Shown: in pieces, positions 14,251 through 22,491 of the stretch | How positions within the stretch are numbered: the first letter of the stretch is position 1 | Layout: each line of letters opens with the position of its first letter | Origin: CAYZYO01 sp964482585 | Lineage (GTDB): Bacteria > Bacillota > Syntrophomonadia > Syntrophomonadales > Syntrophomonadaceae | Direction of reading: 5' to 3' | Assembly: GCA_964482585.1 (NCBI GenBank) | Contig: CAYZYO010000011.1 | Location: forward strand, 1-27,928 | DNA length: 27,928 bases | Made by a program: the position numbers and the translations under genes | The notes under the pieces: model-generated | What the model saw: the letters and a program-made list of their open reading frames with translations, nothing else | The model's database searches: none | Told to the model about the DNA's origin: nothing

Positions 14251-14441
14251 TGACACAAGGGCACAAGGGGACGACACAAGGGGACGGTTCTCCTGACACA
14301 AGGGGACGGTTCTCCTGTGTCAAAAGTACGGGACAAACTGAAGCAAGCAATTGGATGTTTTTATTTTTGACACAGGAGAACCGTCCCCTTGTGTCTGTCA
14401 GGAGAACCGTCCCCTTGTGTCAGTCCCCTTGTGTCACTTGT
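14251..14441. repeat. Large compound palindrome of GACACAAGGGGACGG units
   Basis: Two 28-nt arms at 14295-14322 and 14368-14395 are perfect reverse complements around a 45-nt spacer. Further copies of the unit ACACAAGGGGACGGTTCTCC extend both arms outward (14251-14294 and 14396-14441), giving a nested hairpin. The unit resembles REP sequences that RAYT transposases (Y1_Tnp family) are known to mobilise in Clostridia; no such gene is in the window. It fills most of the 334-bp gap between divergent moeA genes and may carry or insulate their promoters. Confidence 0.8.
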
Positions 14442-14565
14442 GTTTATTGTTTTGTCTTTATTTATTCTGTAATGTAAAATAATATTTATAATCTTTTACT
14501 GTCAGTTTTACTGTTATTACTTTATCACAGGGTTTTTAAAAAAGCTAATAAGAGGAGATATATAT

Positions 14566-16488
14566 ATGGAACGAAATGTTTATATTGAAAATATGCCTTT
14601 AGAAGAAGCGCAAAAGTTGTTTATGCAGAGCCTGGAAAAGTGTGGTTATTTCACCATAGATAGTGAAGAAATTGAGGTTCTTGAATCCCACGGCCGGATT
14701 ACCAGCTCCCCGGTAACCGCAAGAAGATCATCTCCCCACTATATTGCCTCGGCTATGGATGGCATAGCAGTAAAAGCAGAGTCAACCTACGGGGCCAATG
14801 AATTAAACCCGGTCACCCTTAAAAGAGATAAGGATTTTGTTGAAGTTGATACCGGCGATTATATTCCACCTGGTTTTAATGCTGTAATAATGATTGAAGA
14901 TGTTAATTTTATTAATACTAATGCCCAGGTAATTAAGCCTGCAGTTCCCTGGCAGCATATACGCTCAGTAGGTGAAGACCTGGTTGCCCGGGATATGATT
15001 GTTACCTGTGCCAGCAGAATTGGGCCATATGAAATAGCTTCGTTTTTGACGGCAGCAGTGGATGGGGTTCCGGTGGTTAAAAAACCGGTTGTTGCCATAA
15101 TCCCTACCGGTACTGAGCTCTGTGATAGAGGAAACGATAATATGAAACCGGGAGAGATAGTTGAATCTAACAGTCGGATGCTTTCGGGTCTGTGCCGGGA
15201 ATGGGGAGCTGAATCTTTTCGTCATGATATTGTTATAGATGATAAGGAGATACTGCTTAAAGCTGTCCGGGCAGTAAAGGATAATGCTGATATGATAATA
15301 ATCTGTTCGGGATCTTCAGCCGGAAGGGAAGATTATACTGCCAGTATCGTTAATGAATTGGGCCAATTATTGGTACATGGAATAGCTACCCGTCCAGGTA
15401 AACCGGCAATTTTAGGAATTATTAACCATAAGCCGGTTATAGGGGTACCTGGCTATCCGGTTTCTGCCCAGTTGATATTTACTCTCTTTGCTAAACCAAT
15501 TCTTTATAGAAAGCAGGGCTTAGCTCAACCTGAACCTGAGAAAATTGAATGCCGGATTTCAAAAAAGATAGCTTCTTCCATGGGGGTTGATGAGTTTGTC
15601 TATGTTAATGCAGCTAAAGTTAAAGATAAATACATTTCCTATCCCTTGAGCCGGGGTGCAGGTATAAGTACCAGTCTGGTAAAAGCAGATGGTATTTTAC
15701 ACATTAAAAGGGGCCATGAAGGCCTTCTGGCAGGAGATAGGTGTACCGTGTTTTTTAATCGTCCCCGTTATATTTTGGATAAAACCCTGGTATCTATTGG
15801 TAGCCATGATATGTCAATTGATATTTTAGCCGATGTTTTACAGAAGAAATATGACAAAAGACTTATTTCTACAAATGTTGGCAGCATGGGCGGAATTATG
15901 GCTTTACGCCGCGGAGAAACTCATTTTTCAGGGATTCATCTCCTTGATTATGATACTGGTGAATATAATTTAAGTTACCTGAAAAAGTATCTGCCTGATG
16001 AAAAATGGATTCTGGTTAACCTGGTGAAACGCCAGCAGGGATTAATAGTAAAGAAAGGCAATCCTATGCATATTACAACCTTAAAGGATCTTTTGCGCCC
16101 TGAAGTCCGGTATATAAATCGCCAGAAAGGTGCTGGAACCAGGGTATTACTAGATTACCTCTTGAACCAGGAAGATATAAAAACTTCCCAGATAAATGGC
16201 TACAATCGCGAAGAATACACCCATCTAGCTGTTGCCGCCGGGGTTAAAAACGATGCGTGTGATACCGGGTTGGGTATATATGCAAGTGCCAAGGCTATGG
16301 ATCTTGATTTTATTCCCATAATTGAAGAAAGATATGATCTGGCTATTCTTCCTGAGTTAATAAACTCCTCTGATTTGGAAATTTTACTGGCTGCTATTAA
16401 AAGTGATGATTTTAGAAATAATACCACAATTTTTGGAGGATATAATCTTGATATTAACGGTCAGATTATTGGTTCTCATGTTCAATAA
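14566..16488 (+). CDS. moeA: MoeA fused to a C-terminal PBP-like (PF12727-type) domain
   Basis: This 640-residue protein has a complete MoeA module in its first 400 residues: ASAMDGIAVKAES, IPPGFNAVIMIEDV, IRSVGEDLVARD, IIPTGTELCDRG, ICSGSSAGREDYT and TRPGKPAILG followed by GVPGYPVSAQ. The remaining 230 residues form a periplasmic-binding-protein-like domain: IGSHDMSIDILADVL, NVGSMGGIMALRRGE, KRQQGLIVKKGNP, INRQKGAGTRVLLDYLL and AVAAGVKNDACDTGLGIYA. Such fusions are known. No leader is present, so the binding domain is cytosolic and may sense or deliver molybdate/tungstate. ATG start with AGAGGAGATAT upstream. It lies 359 bp before the exported formate dehydrogenase operon, on the same strand, hinting at supply of cofactor for it. 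Confidence 0.92.
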   Translation: MERNVYIENMPLEEAQKLFMQSLEKCGYFTIDSEEIEVLESHGRITSSPVTARRSSPHYIASAMDGIAVKAESTYGANELNPVTLKRDKDFVEVDTGDYIPPGFNAVIMIEDVNFINTNAQVIKPAVPWQHIRSVGEDLVARDMIVTCASRIGPYEIASFLTAAVDGVPVVKKPVVAIIPTGTELCDRGNDNMKPGEIVESNSRMLSGLCREWGAESFRHDIVIDDKEILLKAVRAVKDNADMIIICSGSSAGREDYTASIVNELGQLLVHGIATRPGKPAILGIINHKPVIGVPGYPVSAQLIFTLFAKPILYRKQGLAQPEPEKIECRISKKIASSMGVDEFVYVNAAKVKDKYISYPLSRGAGISTSLVKADGILHIKRGHEGLLAGDRCTVFFNRPRYILDKTLVSIGSHDMSIDILADVLQKKYDKRLISTNVGSMGGIMALRRGETHFSGIHLLDYDTGEYNLSYLKKYLPDEKWILVNLVKRQQGLIVKKGNPMHITTLKDLLRPEVRYINRQKGAGTRVLLDYLLNQEDIKTSQINGYNREEYTHLAVAAGVKNDACDTGLGIYASAKAMDLDFIPIIEERYDLAILPELINSSDLEILLAAIKSDDFRNNTTIFGGYNLDINGQIIGSHVQ

Positions 16489-16847
16489 CTTTATTTTATT
16501 TGTAATATAAATTATTATAATATAAAACAGGTAATATTGAATTTTTGCAGGGATTATTTTTTTTTATGTCGAAATCTCCATCGATAGAAAACTTTTATGG
16601 TTTTACCTGCCTTATATTCTGCCAAATAAGAATTTGAAGGGAGGGGGACGATTTTAAATTATAAATAGCCCACTGGGTATATATCACGAAAGTTTAAAGG
16701 TATATACTATAATAAGAATGCTTAGTGCATAAATTAGTTAAATTATGCATTAATAAGGGCTGTCTATATTTTATTCAAGATGCTATAATTTTTTATAAAA
16801 CAAGGGTTCTATTAAAAACCCAGGGGGAAAGGAGAGTGTGATGTAGA
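16489..16847 (+). promoter_or_regulatory. Promoter/leader region of fdnGHI
   Basis: No gene is seen here. A -10-like TATAAT lies at 16708-16713, but no good -35 box matches it. Just downstream is an inverted repeat with 7-bp arms (TGCATAA at 16726-16732, TTATGCA at 16743-16749), placed as a repressor site or mRNA hairpin would be. Another distant inverted pair is CAGGTAA near 16530 with TTACCTG near 16606. A GGGTT/AACCC hairpin is at about 16805-16822. AAAGGAGAG precedes the fdnG ATG. A purine-rich GAAGGGAGGGGG near 16637 has no start codon after it. Confidence 0.4.
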
Positions 16848-19800
16848 ATGAAGGTTACCCGTAGAGACTTTTTCAAGGTAACCGGGGCAACCGTGGCCGG
16901 TTTAGCAGTTGTCGATCTAGGATTCGATATGACTGCAACTGCCAGCGAAATAAAAGGCGTACGTACGAAGAATGTAAAACCTGTTCCAACGATATGTCCT
17001 TTTTGCGGGTGTGGTTGTGGACTGGTTGTGTATGCTAAAGATGGAGCACCGGCTGATGGACCTCAATTACTAAGCATTCAGGGAGATCCGGATAACCCAA
17101 TTAACCGCGGGGCAGCATGTAGTAAAGGATCAGCTATGTTGAACCTGAGAGAAGTTTATGATCCTCACAACGGGGAGCAAATTATTAACCCTGAAAGGAT
17201 AGCCAAACCCCGTTATAGAGCTCCCGGTAGTGAAAAGTGGGAAGAAAAAGATTGGGATTGGATGCTTGACAGAATTGCTGAAAGAATTAAAGAAACGAGA
17301 GACGAGTATTTTGAGCACAAAGATGAAAATGGTATTATTGTAAACCGCTGCGAGAGAATAGCTAGTTTAGGGGGGGCAGCATTGGACAACGAAGAGCTGC
17401 ATCTTATATCTAAGATGAGTAGAGCTCTTGGTATGACCTTTATTGAGCACCAGGCCCGTATCTGACACTCTGCAACGGTTGCCGGTTTGGCACCTTCATT
17501 TGGTCGTGGAGCTATGACCAATCACTTTGTTGATATGAGAAATACCGATTGTGCTCTAATAATGGGAAGTAACGCCGCAGAAAACCATCCTATGACTTTT
17601 AAATGGCTTACTGAGGCCCGGGAAAAAAGAGGAGCCAAAATCATTAATGTTGATCCGCGCTTTACTAGAACATCTGCCCGTGCTGATATTTATGCATCAT
17701 TAAGATCTGGTACCGATATAGCATTTATGGGAGGAATGTTTAAGTATATATTGGACAATAAGTTATATCACGAAGAATATATAAAATGGTATACCAATGC
17801 TACCTTTATTGTTAAAGAAAGCTTCGGTTTCGAGGACGGTTTATTTACTGGGTATGATGAAGCCGCACGTAAGTATGACACAAGTAAATGGGCTTATGAA
17901 ACAAATGAAGATGGTACTTTTGTAAAAGACATGACTATGGAGCATCCTCGCTGTGTACTGCAGTTAATGAAAAAACACTATGCACGTTACGATATTGATA
18001 CCGTTTGTAAGATAACTGGAACTTCAAAAAATAAATATATGGAAGTAATAAAGGCTTATGCTGCAACCGGAGCTCCTGATAAAGTTGGAGCTATACTCTA
18101 TGCAATGGGAACAACTCAACATACTGTGGGTACTGAAAACGTAAGGGCTTTTGCCATGCTGCAGCTTCTGCTCGGTAATATTGGAAGGCCAGGCGGCGGT
18201 GTAAATGCCCTGCGCGGGGAATCAAACGTTCAGGGCTCAACTGACTGGGCTCTCTTGTATCATATATTACCAGGATATCTAGCAACCCCGGAAGCTAAAA
18301 AACATCCTAACTACGCAGCTTATATTGAGAAAGAAACACCGAAGACAGGCTATTGGCAGAATAAGCCTAAATTTTTATCCAGTTTACTCAAGTCCTATTG
18401 GATGGAAGATGAGCCGACAAAATCTTATGATTATCTACCTAAACGTCTCGACGGTAAGCATTATGAGCATATAGCTTTGTTCGAAACAATGTATAATAAG
18501 GAGATAGAGGGTTTAATTATTTGGGGTTCTAATCCTGTTGTTGGCGGGCCCGATTCAAATAAGGAACAGGCAGCACTGGCTAACCTGAAATGGATGGTTG
18601 CTATTGACCTGTGGCAGACAGAAACTTCGGAATTCTGGACTTATAAGGCAGTTGACAGACCGACCGACAAAGATGTTTACGGTATCAAGAAGCCGACTGA
18701 GATTGATACTGAGGTCTTTTTCTTACCAGCCTGCAACTCTTATGAAAAAGCAGGTTCAGTTTCTAACAGTGGAAGATGGATGCAGTACCGCTGGCAGGCA
18801 TGTGACCCCGTAGGAGAATCACGTGCTGATCTGGAAATAGTAAATGACCTCATGCTAAGAGTTAAAAAATTATATGAGAGTAGTTCTAAACCACAGGATG
18901 AACCTATTACCAGACTTACCTGGGATTATGGTCACGGAAATCATCCCGACCTTAATGTTATAGCCCGTGAAATCAATGGCTTTGAGGTTGTTAATGGTAA
19001 ACCTGGAAAACAGGTGGCTAATTTCACCCAGTTAACTGACGATGGTTCTACTGCTTGTGGTAACTGGATTTATTCTGGATGTTATCCGGTAGATAATGGT
19101 AAAGATGAAGATTACCTGGCCAGAAGAAGAGATAATAAGGATGAAGCTTATCCTGGCACAAAACCAATAGGAAGTTACCTGAATTGGTCCTGGTGCTGGC
19201 CGGTTAACCGCAGGATAATCTATAACCGTTGCTCTGCCACCCCGGAAGGGCAACCCTGGGTTCCTGACTTAACCTCAATTTTCTGGAACGGCCAGGAGTG
19301 GGTAGGCAATGACATACCTGACTTTGGTAAAACTAATGATCCAAATGGACCGGGAGGCAGAAATGCTTTCATCATGCGGCCTGAAGAACTGGGTTGTATT
19401 TACAGCACCTGTAATGAGGGTCCACTACCTGAACACTATGAACCATGGGAAAGCCCGGCAGAAAACCTGCTTAATAGCCAGAAGTTTAATCCGGTTGTAA
19501 TCGAATGGGAACCTGATAAACGTGGAAGTATTGATGAATTTCCGATTATCGGCACCACCTATCGAGTAACTGAACACTGGCAATCCGGTGTCATGACTAG
19601 AATGCAGCCCTGGTTAGCAGAATTAGTACCTGATGTTTTTGTTGAACTAAGTGAAGAGCTGGCCAAGGAAAAGAACATTAATAACGGCAATAAGGTAATT
19701 ATAAGTACAACTAGAGGTGATATTTCAGCTGTTGCCTGTGTCACCAAACGGTTTAAACCCTTAAATATTAATGGAAAATCACGCCATGAGATCGGTGTTT

Positions 19801-19928
19801 TATGGCATTTTGGGTTTAATGGTTATGCAACCGGTGATCCAGCAAACCGCTTGACACCTCACATAGGTGATGGAAATACTATGATTCCAGAATACAAAGC
19901 ATGGCTATGCGACATAAGGAGGGCTTAA
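16848..19928 (+). CDS. fdnG: Formate dehydrogenase catalytic subunit (FdnG type), Tat-exported selenoprotein
   Basis: One 1026-residue protein read through an in-frame TGA at 17463 as selenocysteine 206. Upstream and downstream parts are in the same frame and join as QARI-U-HSATVAGLAPSFGRGAM, the active-site signature of formate dehydrogenases. The N-terminus has a twin-arginine signal (TRRDFFK, then a hydrophobic stretch), so the enzyme acts outside the membrane. A [4Fe-4S] cluster is bound by C50, C53, C57 and C91; a bis-MGD molybdopterin (Mo or W) domain follows. It oxidises formate to CO2 or the reverse, passing electrons to FdnH and FdnI. First gene of fdnGHI-fdhE, with a SECIS hairpin right after the UGA. 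Length and layout match FDH-N/FDH-O. Confidence 0.95.
17463..17494 (+). promoter_or_regulatory. Selenocysteine UGA codon and bacterial SECIS hairpin in fdnG
   Basis: Eleven bases after the TGA a hairpin forms from 17477 to 17494: GGT pairs with ACC, a bulged T follows, then GCC pairs with GGC around a GGTTT loop. Bulged U and loop GG are the features recognised by SelB, and spacing equals that of E. coli fdhF as I recall it. SelA, SelB, SelC and SelD must be encoded elsewhere. Confidence 0.88.
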
Positions 19929-19931
19929 ATT

Positions 19932-20732
19932 ATGACAAAAATGACTAATTTATATGATGTCAGTAAATGTACAGCCTGCCGCGGTTGCCAGGTAGCATGC
20001 AAAGACTGGAATCAACTGCCGGCAGTGATCGAACCGTTTACAGGCAATTACCAGACTCACGAAAGTACCAATGGTGATACCTATACTATTGTTAAATTTA
20101 TTGAGCATGAAGATCCGGTAGATGGTCTACACTGGAATTTCTTGAAATTTCAATGTATGCACTGCTTCGAACCAGCTTGTATGGATGTGTGTCCAAGAAA
20201 TTGTATAAGCCAGACAGAATGGGGCGCTGTTATTAAGGATTATGACAAGTGTATAGGCTGTCAATACTGCACATACGCCTGCCCGTTTGAAATACCCAAA
20301 TACAGGAAGCGAGATGACACTGTCACTAAATGTACTCTCTGTTACGAACGGGTTGAAGAAGGTTTAACTCCAGCCTGTGCCAGAACTTGCCCGACCGGAG
20401 CACTGCAATTCGGAGAGCGGGATAAGCTGCTGGAATATGCTGAAGAAAGGGTTAAGTTTTTAAGAGCCAATGGGTTTCCCCGGGCTACTATCTACGGGCG
20501 CGTGGAACTAGGAGGCTTAAACAAGCTCTATATTTTAACTGATACTCCTGATAAATTTGATCTACCGGTTGATCCTAAAGTTCCTGGACAGATTAGCTTC
20601 TGGCAGAACTGGATTCAACCTTATGTTGGCTGGCTGATACCACTGGCACTTGCCGGTTCAGCAGCAAGTTTTGTTTCAACTAGAATTTTAGCCAATAAAA
20701 ATAGTACCCCTGGGGAAGGAGGTCATGAGTAA
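19932..20732 (+). CDS. fdnH: Formate dehydrogenase iron-sulfur (beta) subunit, membrane-anchored
   Basis: A 266-residue ferredoxin-like electron-transfer subunit with four cysteine groups: CTACRGCQVACKDW, CMHCFEPACMDVCP, CIGCQYCTYACPF and the split CTLC...CARTCPTGAL, enough for four [4Fe-4S] clusters. A single C-terminal membrane helix (GWLIPLALAGSAASFVSTRI) anchors it. It has no signal peptide, as expected for a partner that crosses the membrane together with the Tat-exported FdnG. It carries electrons from the catalytic subunit to heme b in FdnI. Starts 3 bp after fdnG with AAGGAGGG upstream; its stop overlaps the fdnI start by one base. Confidence 0.95.
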   Translation: MTKMTNLYDVSKCTACRGCQVACKDWNQLPAVIEPFTGNYQTHESTNGDTYTIVKFIEHEDPVDGLHWNFLKFQCMHCFEPACMDVCPRNCISQTEWGAVIKDYDKCIGCQYCTYACPFEIPKYRKRDDTVTKCTLCYERVEEGLTPACARTCPTGALQFGERDKLLEYAEERVKFLRANGFPRATIYGRVELGGLNKLYILTDTPDKFDLPVDPKVPGQISFWQNWIQPYVGWLIPLALAGSAASFVSTRILANKNSTPGEGGHE

Positions 20733-21415
20733 TGCAATTGATTCCCGAATATAAAGCAGATGTTCCACGAGTTGAAAGGTTTAACTTCCTGGCCCGTTTC
20801 TCCCACTGGGGACATACTGTGACCTTTTTGCTCTGTCTGTTTACCGGTCTGGTTTTATTCTTGAATGGTGTTGATTGGTTAGCAGCTATTTTTGGCGGAT
20901 ATGCCGGGGCCGGTTTGGTTCACCGGATTGCTGCAGTTGGAATGACTATAGTACTGGTTATAGGCGCAGTTTTTGGCTATAAAGGTGTGATCGCCTGGCT
21001 TAAAGACCTTTTACGTTTTGGGATGAATGATATAGTCTTTCTTATGAAGTTTCCACTGGAATTCATGGGATTTAAGGTTAAAATTCCACCACAGACCAGG
21101 TTCAATGGTGGGGAAAAAGGTAATTCCATCGTAACCCCAACCTGTGTTATTTTCCTGGTTTTAAGTGGCTATATCATGTGGTTTCCGGCAGTATTCCCGG
21201 CAGGATTAGTCAGGATTGCTTATCCGATTCATGATATATGTATGGTACTAGCCACATGTATGGTATGTATGCACGCTTACCTGGGTTCATTCCATCCTGG
21301 ATCAGGTGAATCCTTCTGGGGAATGTGGAAAGGTACCGTTAGAGAAGATTGGGCAAAACATCATCATGCCATCTGGTATAAAGAAACTTATGGCGATAAA
21401 AAAGAGGGAGAATAA
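20732..21415 (+). CDS. fdnI: Formate dehydrogenase cytochrome b (gamma) subunit
   Basis: A 227-residue membrane protein with four hydrophobic segments. Histidines fit the diheme pattern: H25 (in FSHW), H64, H167 and H181. The spacings 39 and 14 equal those of the E. coli FdnI heme ligands H18/H57 and H155/H169 as I recall them. The loop RFNGGEKGNS corresponds to the family's conserved region near the quinone site. It accepts electrons from FdnH and would reduce menaquinone or another membrane carrier. Start ATG overlaps the fdnH stop (TAATG), showing translational coupling, with AAGGAGG just before. Confidence 0.94.
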   Translation: MQLIPEYKADVPRVERFNFLARFSHWGHTVTFLLCLFTGLVLFLNGVDWLAAIFGGYAGAGLVHRIAAVGMTIVLVIGAVFGYKGVIAWLKDLLRFGMNDIVFLMKFPLEFMGFKVKIPPQTRFNGGEKGNSIVTPTCVIFLVLSGYIMWFPAVFPAGLVRIAYPIHDICMVLATCMVCMHAYLGSFHPGSGESFWGMWKGTVREDWAKHHHAIWYKETYGDKKEGE

Positions 21416-21434
21416 ATATTCTTAGATGAACTAA

Positions 21435-21464
21435 TGGGGAGGTATATATTTCTATATCTCCCCA
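21435..21464 (+). terminator. Stem-loop after fdnI
   Basis: A 12-bp stem (TGGGGAGGTATA with TATATCTCCCCA, one G-U) and 6-nt loop, without a following T-run. It probably attenuates or stabilises the fdnGHI mRNA ahead of fdhE rather than ending transcription fully. Confidence 0.5.
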
Positions 21465-21551
21465 CAATTATTATAGTATTAATAAAATATTTCACATAGC
21501 TACCTGCTACAGCCAAGAGAGAAGCTACCACATGAAATGGAGGATAAAAAT

Positions 21552-22391
21552 ATGAACAGACAAACACCTGTAGACCTTCCTGAAGGATATTTGGAATTTT
21601 ATATGAATCTGGAAAGTTGGGAAAATGAACAAGAAATTATCTTAAAAAAGAGCTGTTCTTTTACTAAACACGATATACATCAATTGTTACCTGTAATGAA
21701 AGCCAACAAACTGAGTCTATTACAGATTAAAGGTATTGACATCAAACCAGAGCAATATAGAGAACTTTTTTGCAAGTTTTTATCCTTGCTAAATCGTTTG
21801 CGTTCTCAAACCTCAGTGGTAGTTGATACGCTGTTTAAAAATATTGATCATCTTGATTTTGATGTTATTTTAGGAAAACTTATTGAAGATGATAAAGATT
21901 ATTTTTCTAAACTTGCTTTAGCTATTAATGTTCCCGATGAACTGTTTGTTTTTATTCTGGATCATAGTCTAAGGCCTTTTTTACGAATCTATTCTGCACC
22001 TTACCAGAAAGAAATAATTAATAATGGTTTTGAATCATGGGATTTTCCTATGATATGTCCTGTTTGTGGAGCAAAATCTAATTTTAGCCGCCTTAGGGTG
22101 AATGACGGCAGGCGTTTTATGTTTTGTGACCGCTGTTTTACCGAATGGGAAACTAAATACTTACAATGTGTTCGCTGCGGAAATGATGAACCTGGAACTA
22201 TAAAGTATATAACTATAGAACATGATGAAGCCTACCAGTTATATTACTGTGAAAAGTGTAAAGGATATCTAAAAACCTATGATGAACGGCAAACCGGTAG
22301 GTCTACTGACTTATATATAGCCAATATAGAGACTATTTACCTGGATATGCTCGCTAAAGCTAAAGGTTATTCCAACCATGATTTTGATTGA
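21552..22391 (+). CDS. fdhE: FdhE-like formate dehydrogenase accessory protein
   Basis: A 279-residue cytoplasmic protein. The N-terminal half is helical. The C-terminal half carries four CxxC pairs, C169/C172, C192/C195, C206/C209 and C233/C236, in two rubredoxin-like metal sites, with a preceding ICPVCGAKSNFSRLR segment. This is the pattern of FdhE, which binds immature Tat-exported formate dehydrogenase and proofreads it before export. Its place just after fdnGHI supports this. I start it at the ATG 21552 with GGAGG eight bases before; the earlier in-frame ATG at 21537 overlaps that site and lacks its own. FdhD, the sulfurtransferase also needed, is not in the window. Confidence 0.9.
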   Translation: MNRQTPVDLPEGYLEFYMNLESWENEQEIILKKSCSFTKHDIHQLLPVMKANKLSLLQIKGIDIKPEQYRELFCKFLSLLNRLRSQTSVVVDTLFKNIDHLDFDVILGKLIEDDKDYFSKLALAINVPDELFVFILDHSLRPFLRIYSAPYQKEIINNGFESWDFPMICPVCGAKSNFSRLRVNDGRRFMFCDRCFTEWETKYLQCVRCGNDEPGTIKYITIEHDEAYQLYYCEKCKGYLKTYDERQTGRSTDLYIANIETIYLDMLAKAKGYSNHDFD

Positions 22392-22428
22392 TAAATAATT
22401 GGCAAACTAAACCATTGTATCGTATATA

Positions 22429-22461
22429 AAAATACCGGGCAGGTTTCCTGCCCGGTATTTT
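22429..22461. terminator. Strong bidirectional terminator between fdhE and fdhA
   Basis: A perfect 15-bp stem (22429-22443 with 22447-22461) with a TTT loop, flanked by A-runs on one side and T-runs on the other. It serves both converging operons: fdnGHI-fdhE on the plus strand and the NAD-linked formate dehydrogenase on the minus strand. Confidence 0.93.
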
Positions 22462-22491
22462 AGCTTTTGCATACAATCCAAATCTTTATCT

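Noticed and set aside
14232..14336. N-terminal extension of MoeA (35 extra codons)
   Set aside because: It translates a palindromic dispersed repeat; a good ribosome site precedes the internal ATG at 14231.
16567..16573. TGTCGAA as a Spo0A box before fdnG
   Set aside because: A 7-base match alone in an AT-rich region is too weak, and it lies far from the likely promoter.
16630..16670. Leader peptide after the purine-rich GAAGGGAGGGGG upstream of fdnG
   Set aside because: No ATG, GTG or TTG follows at usable spacing, and the frame closes after a few codons.
17463..17465. Frameshift or nonsense pseudogene in fdnG
   Set aside because: Both sides are in the same frame, the stop is TGA at the exact active-site selenocysteine position, and a SECIS hairpin follows.
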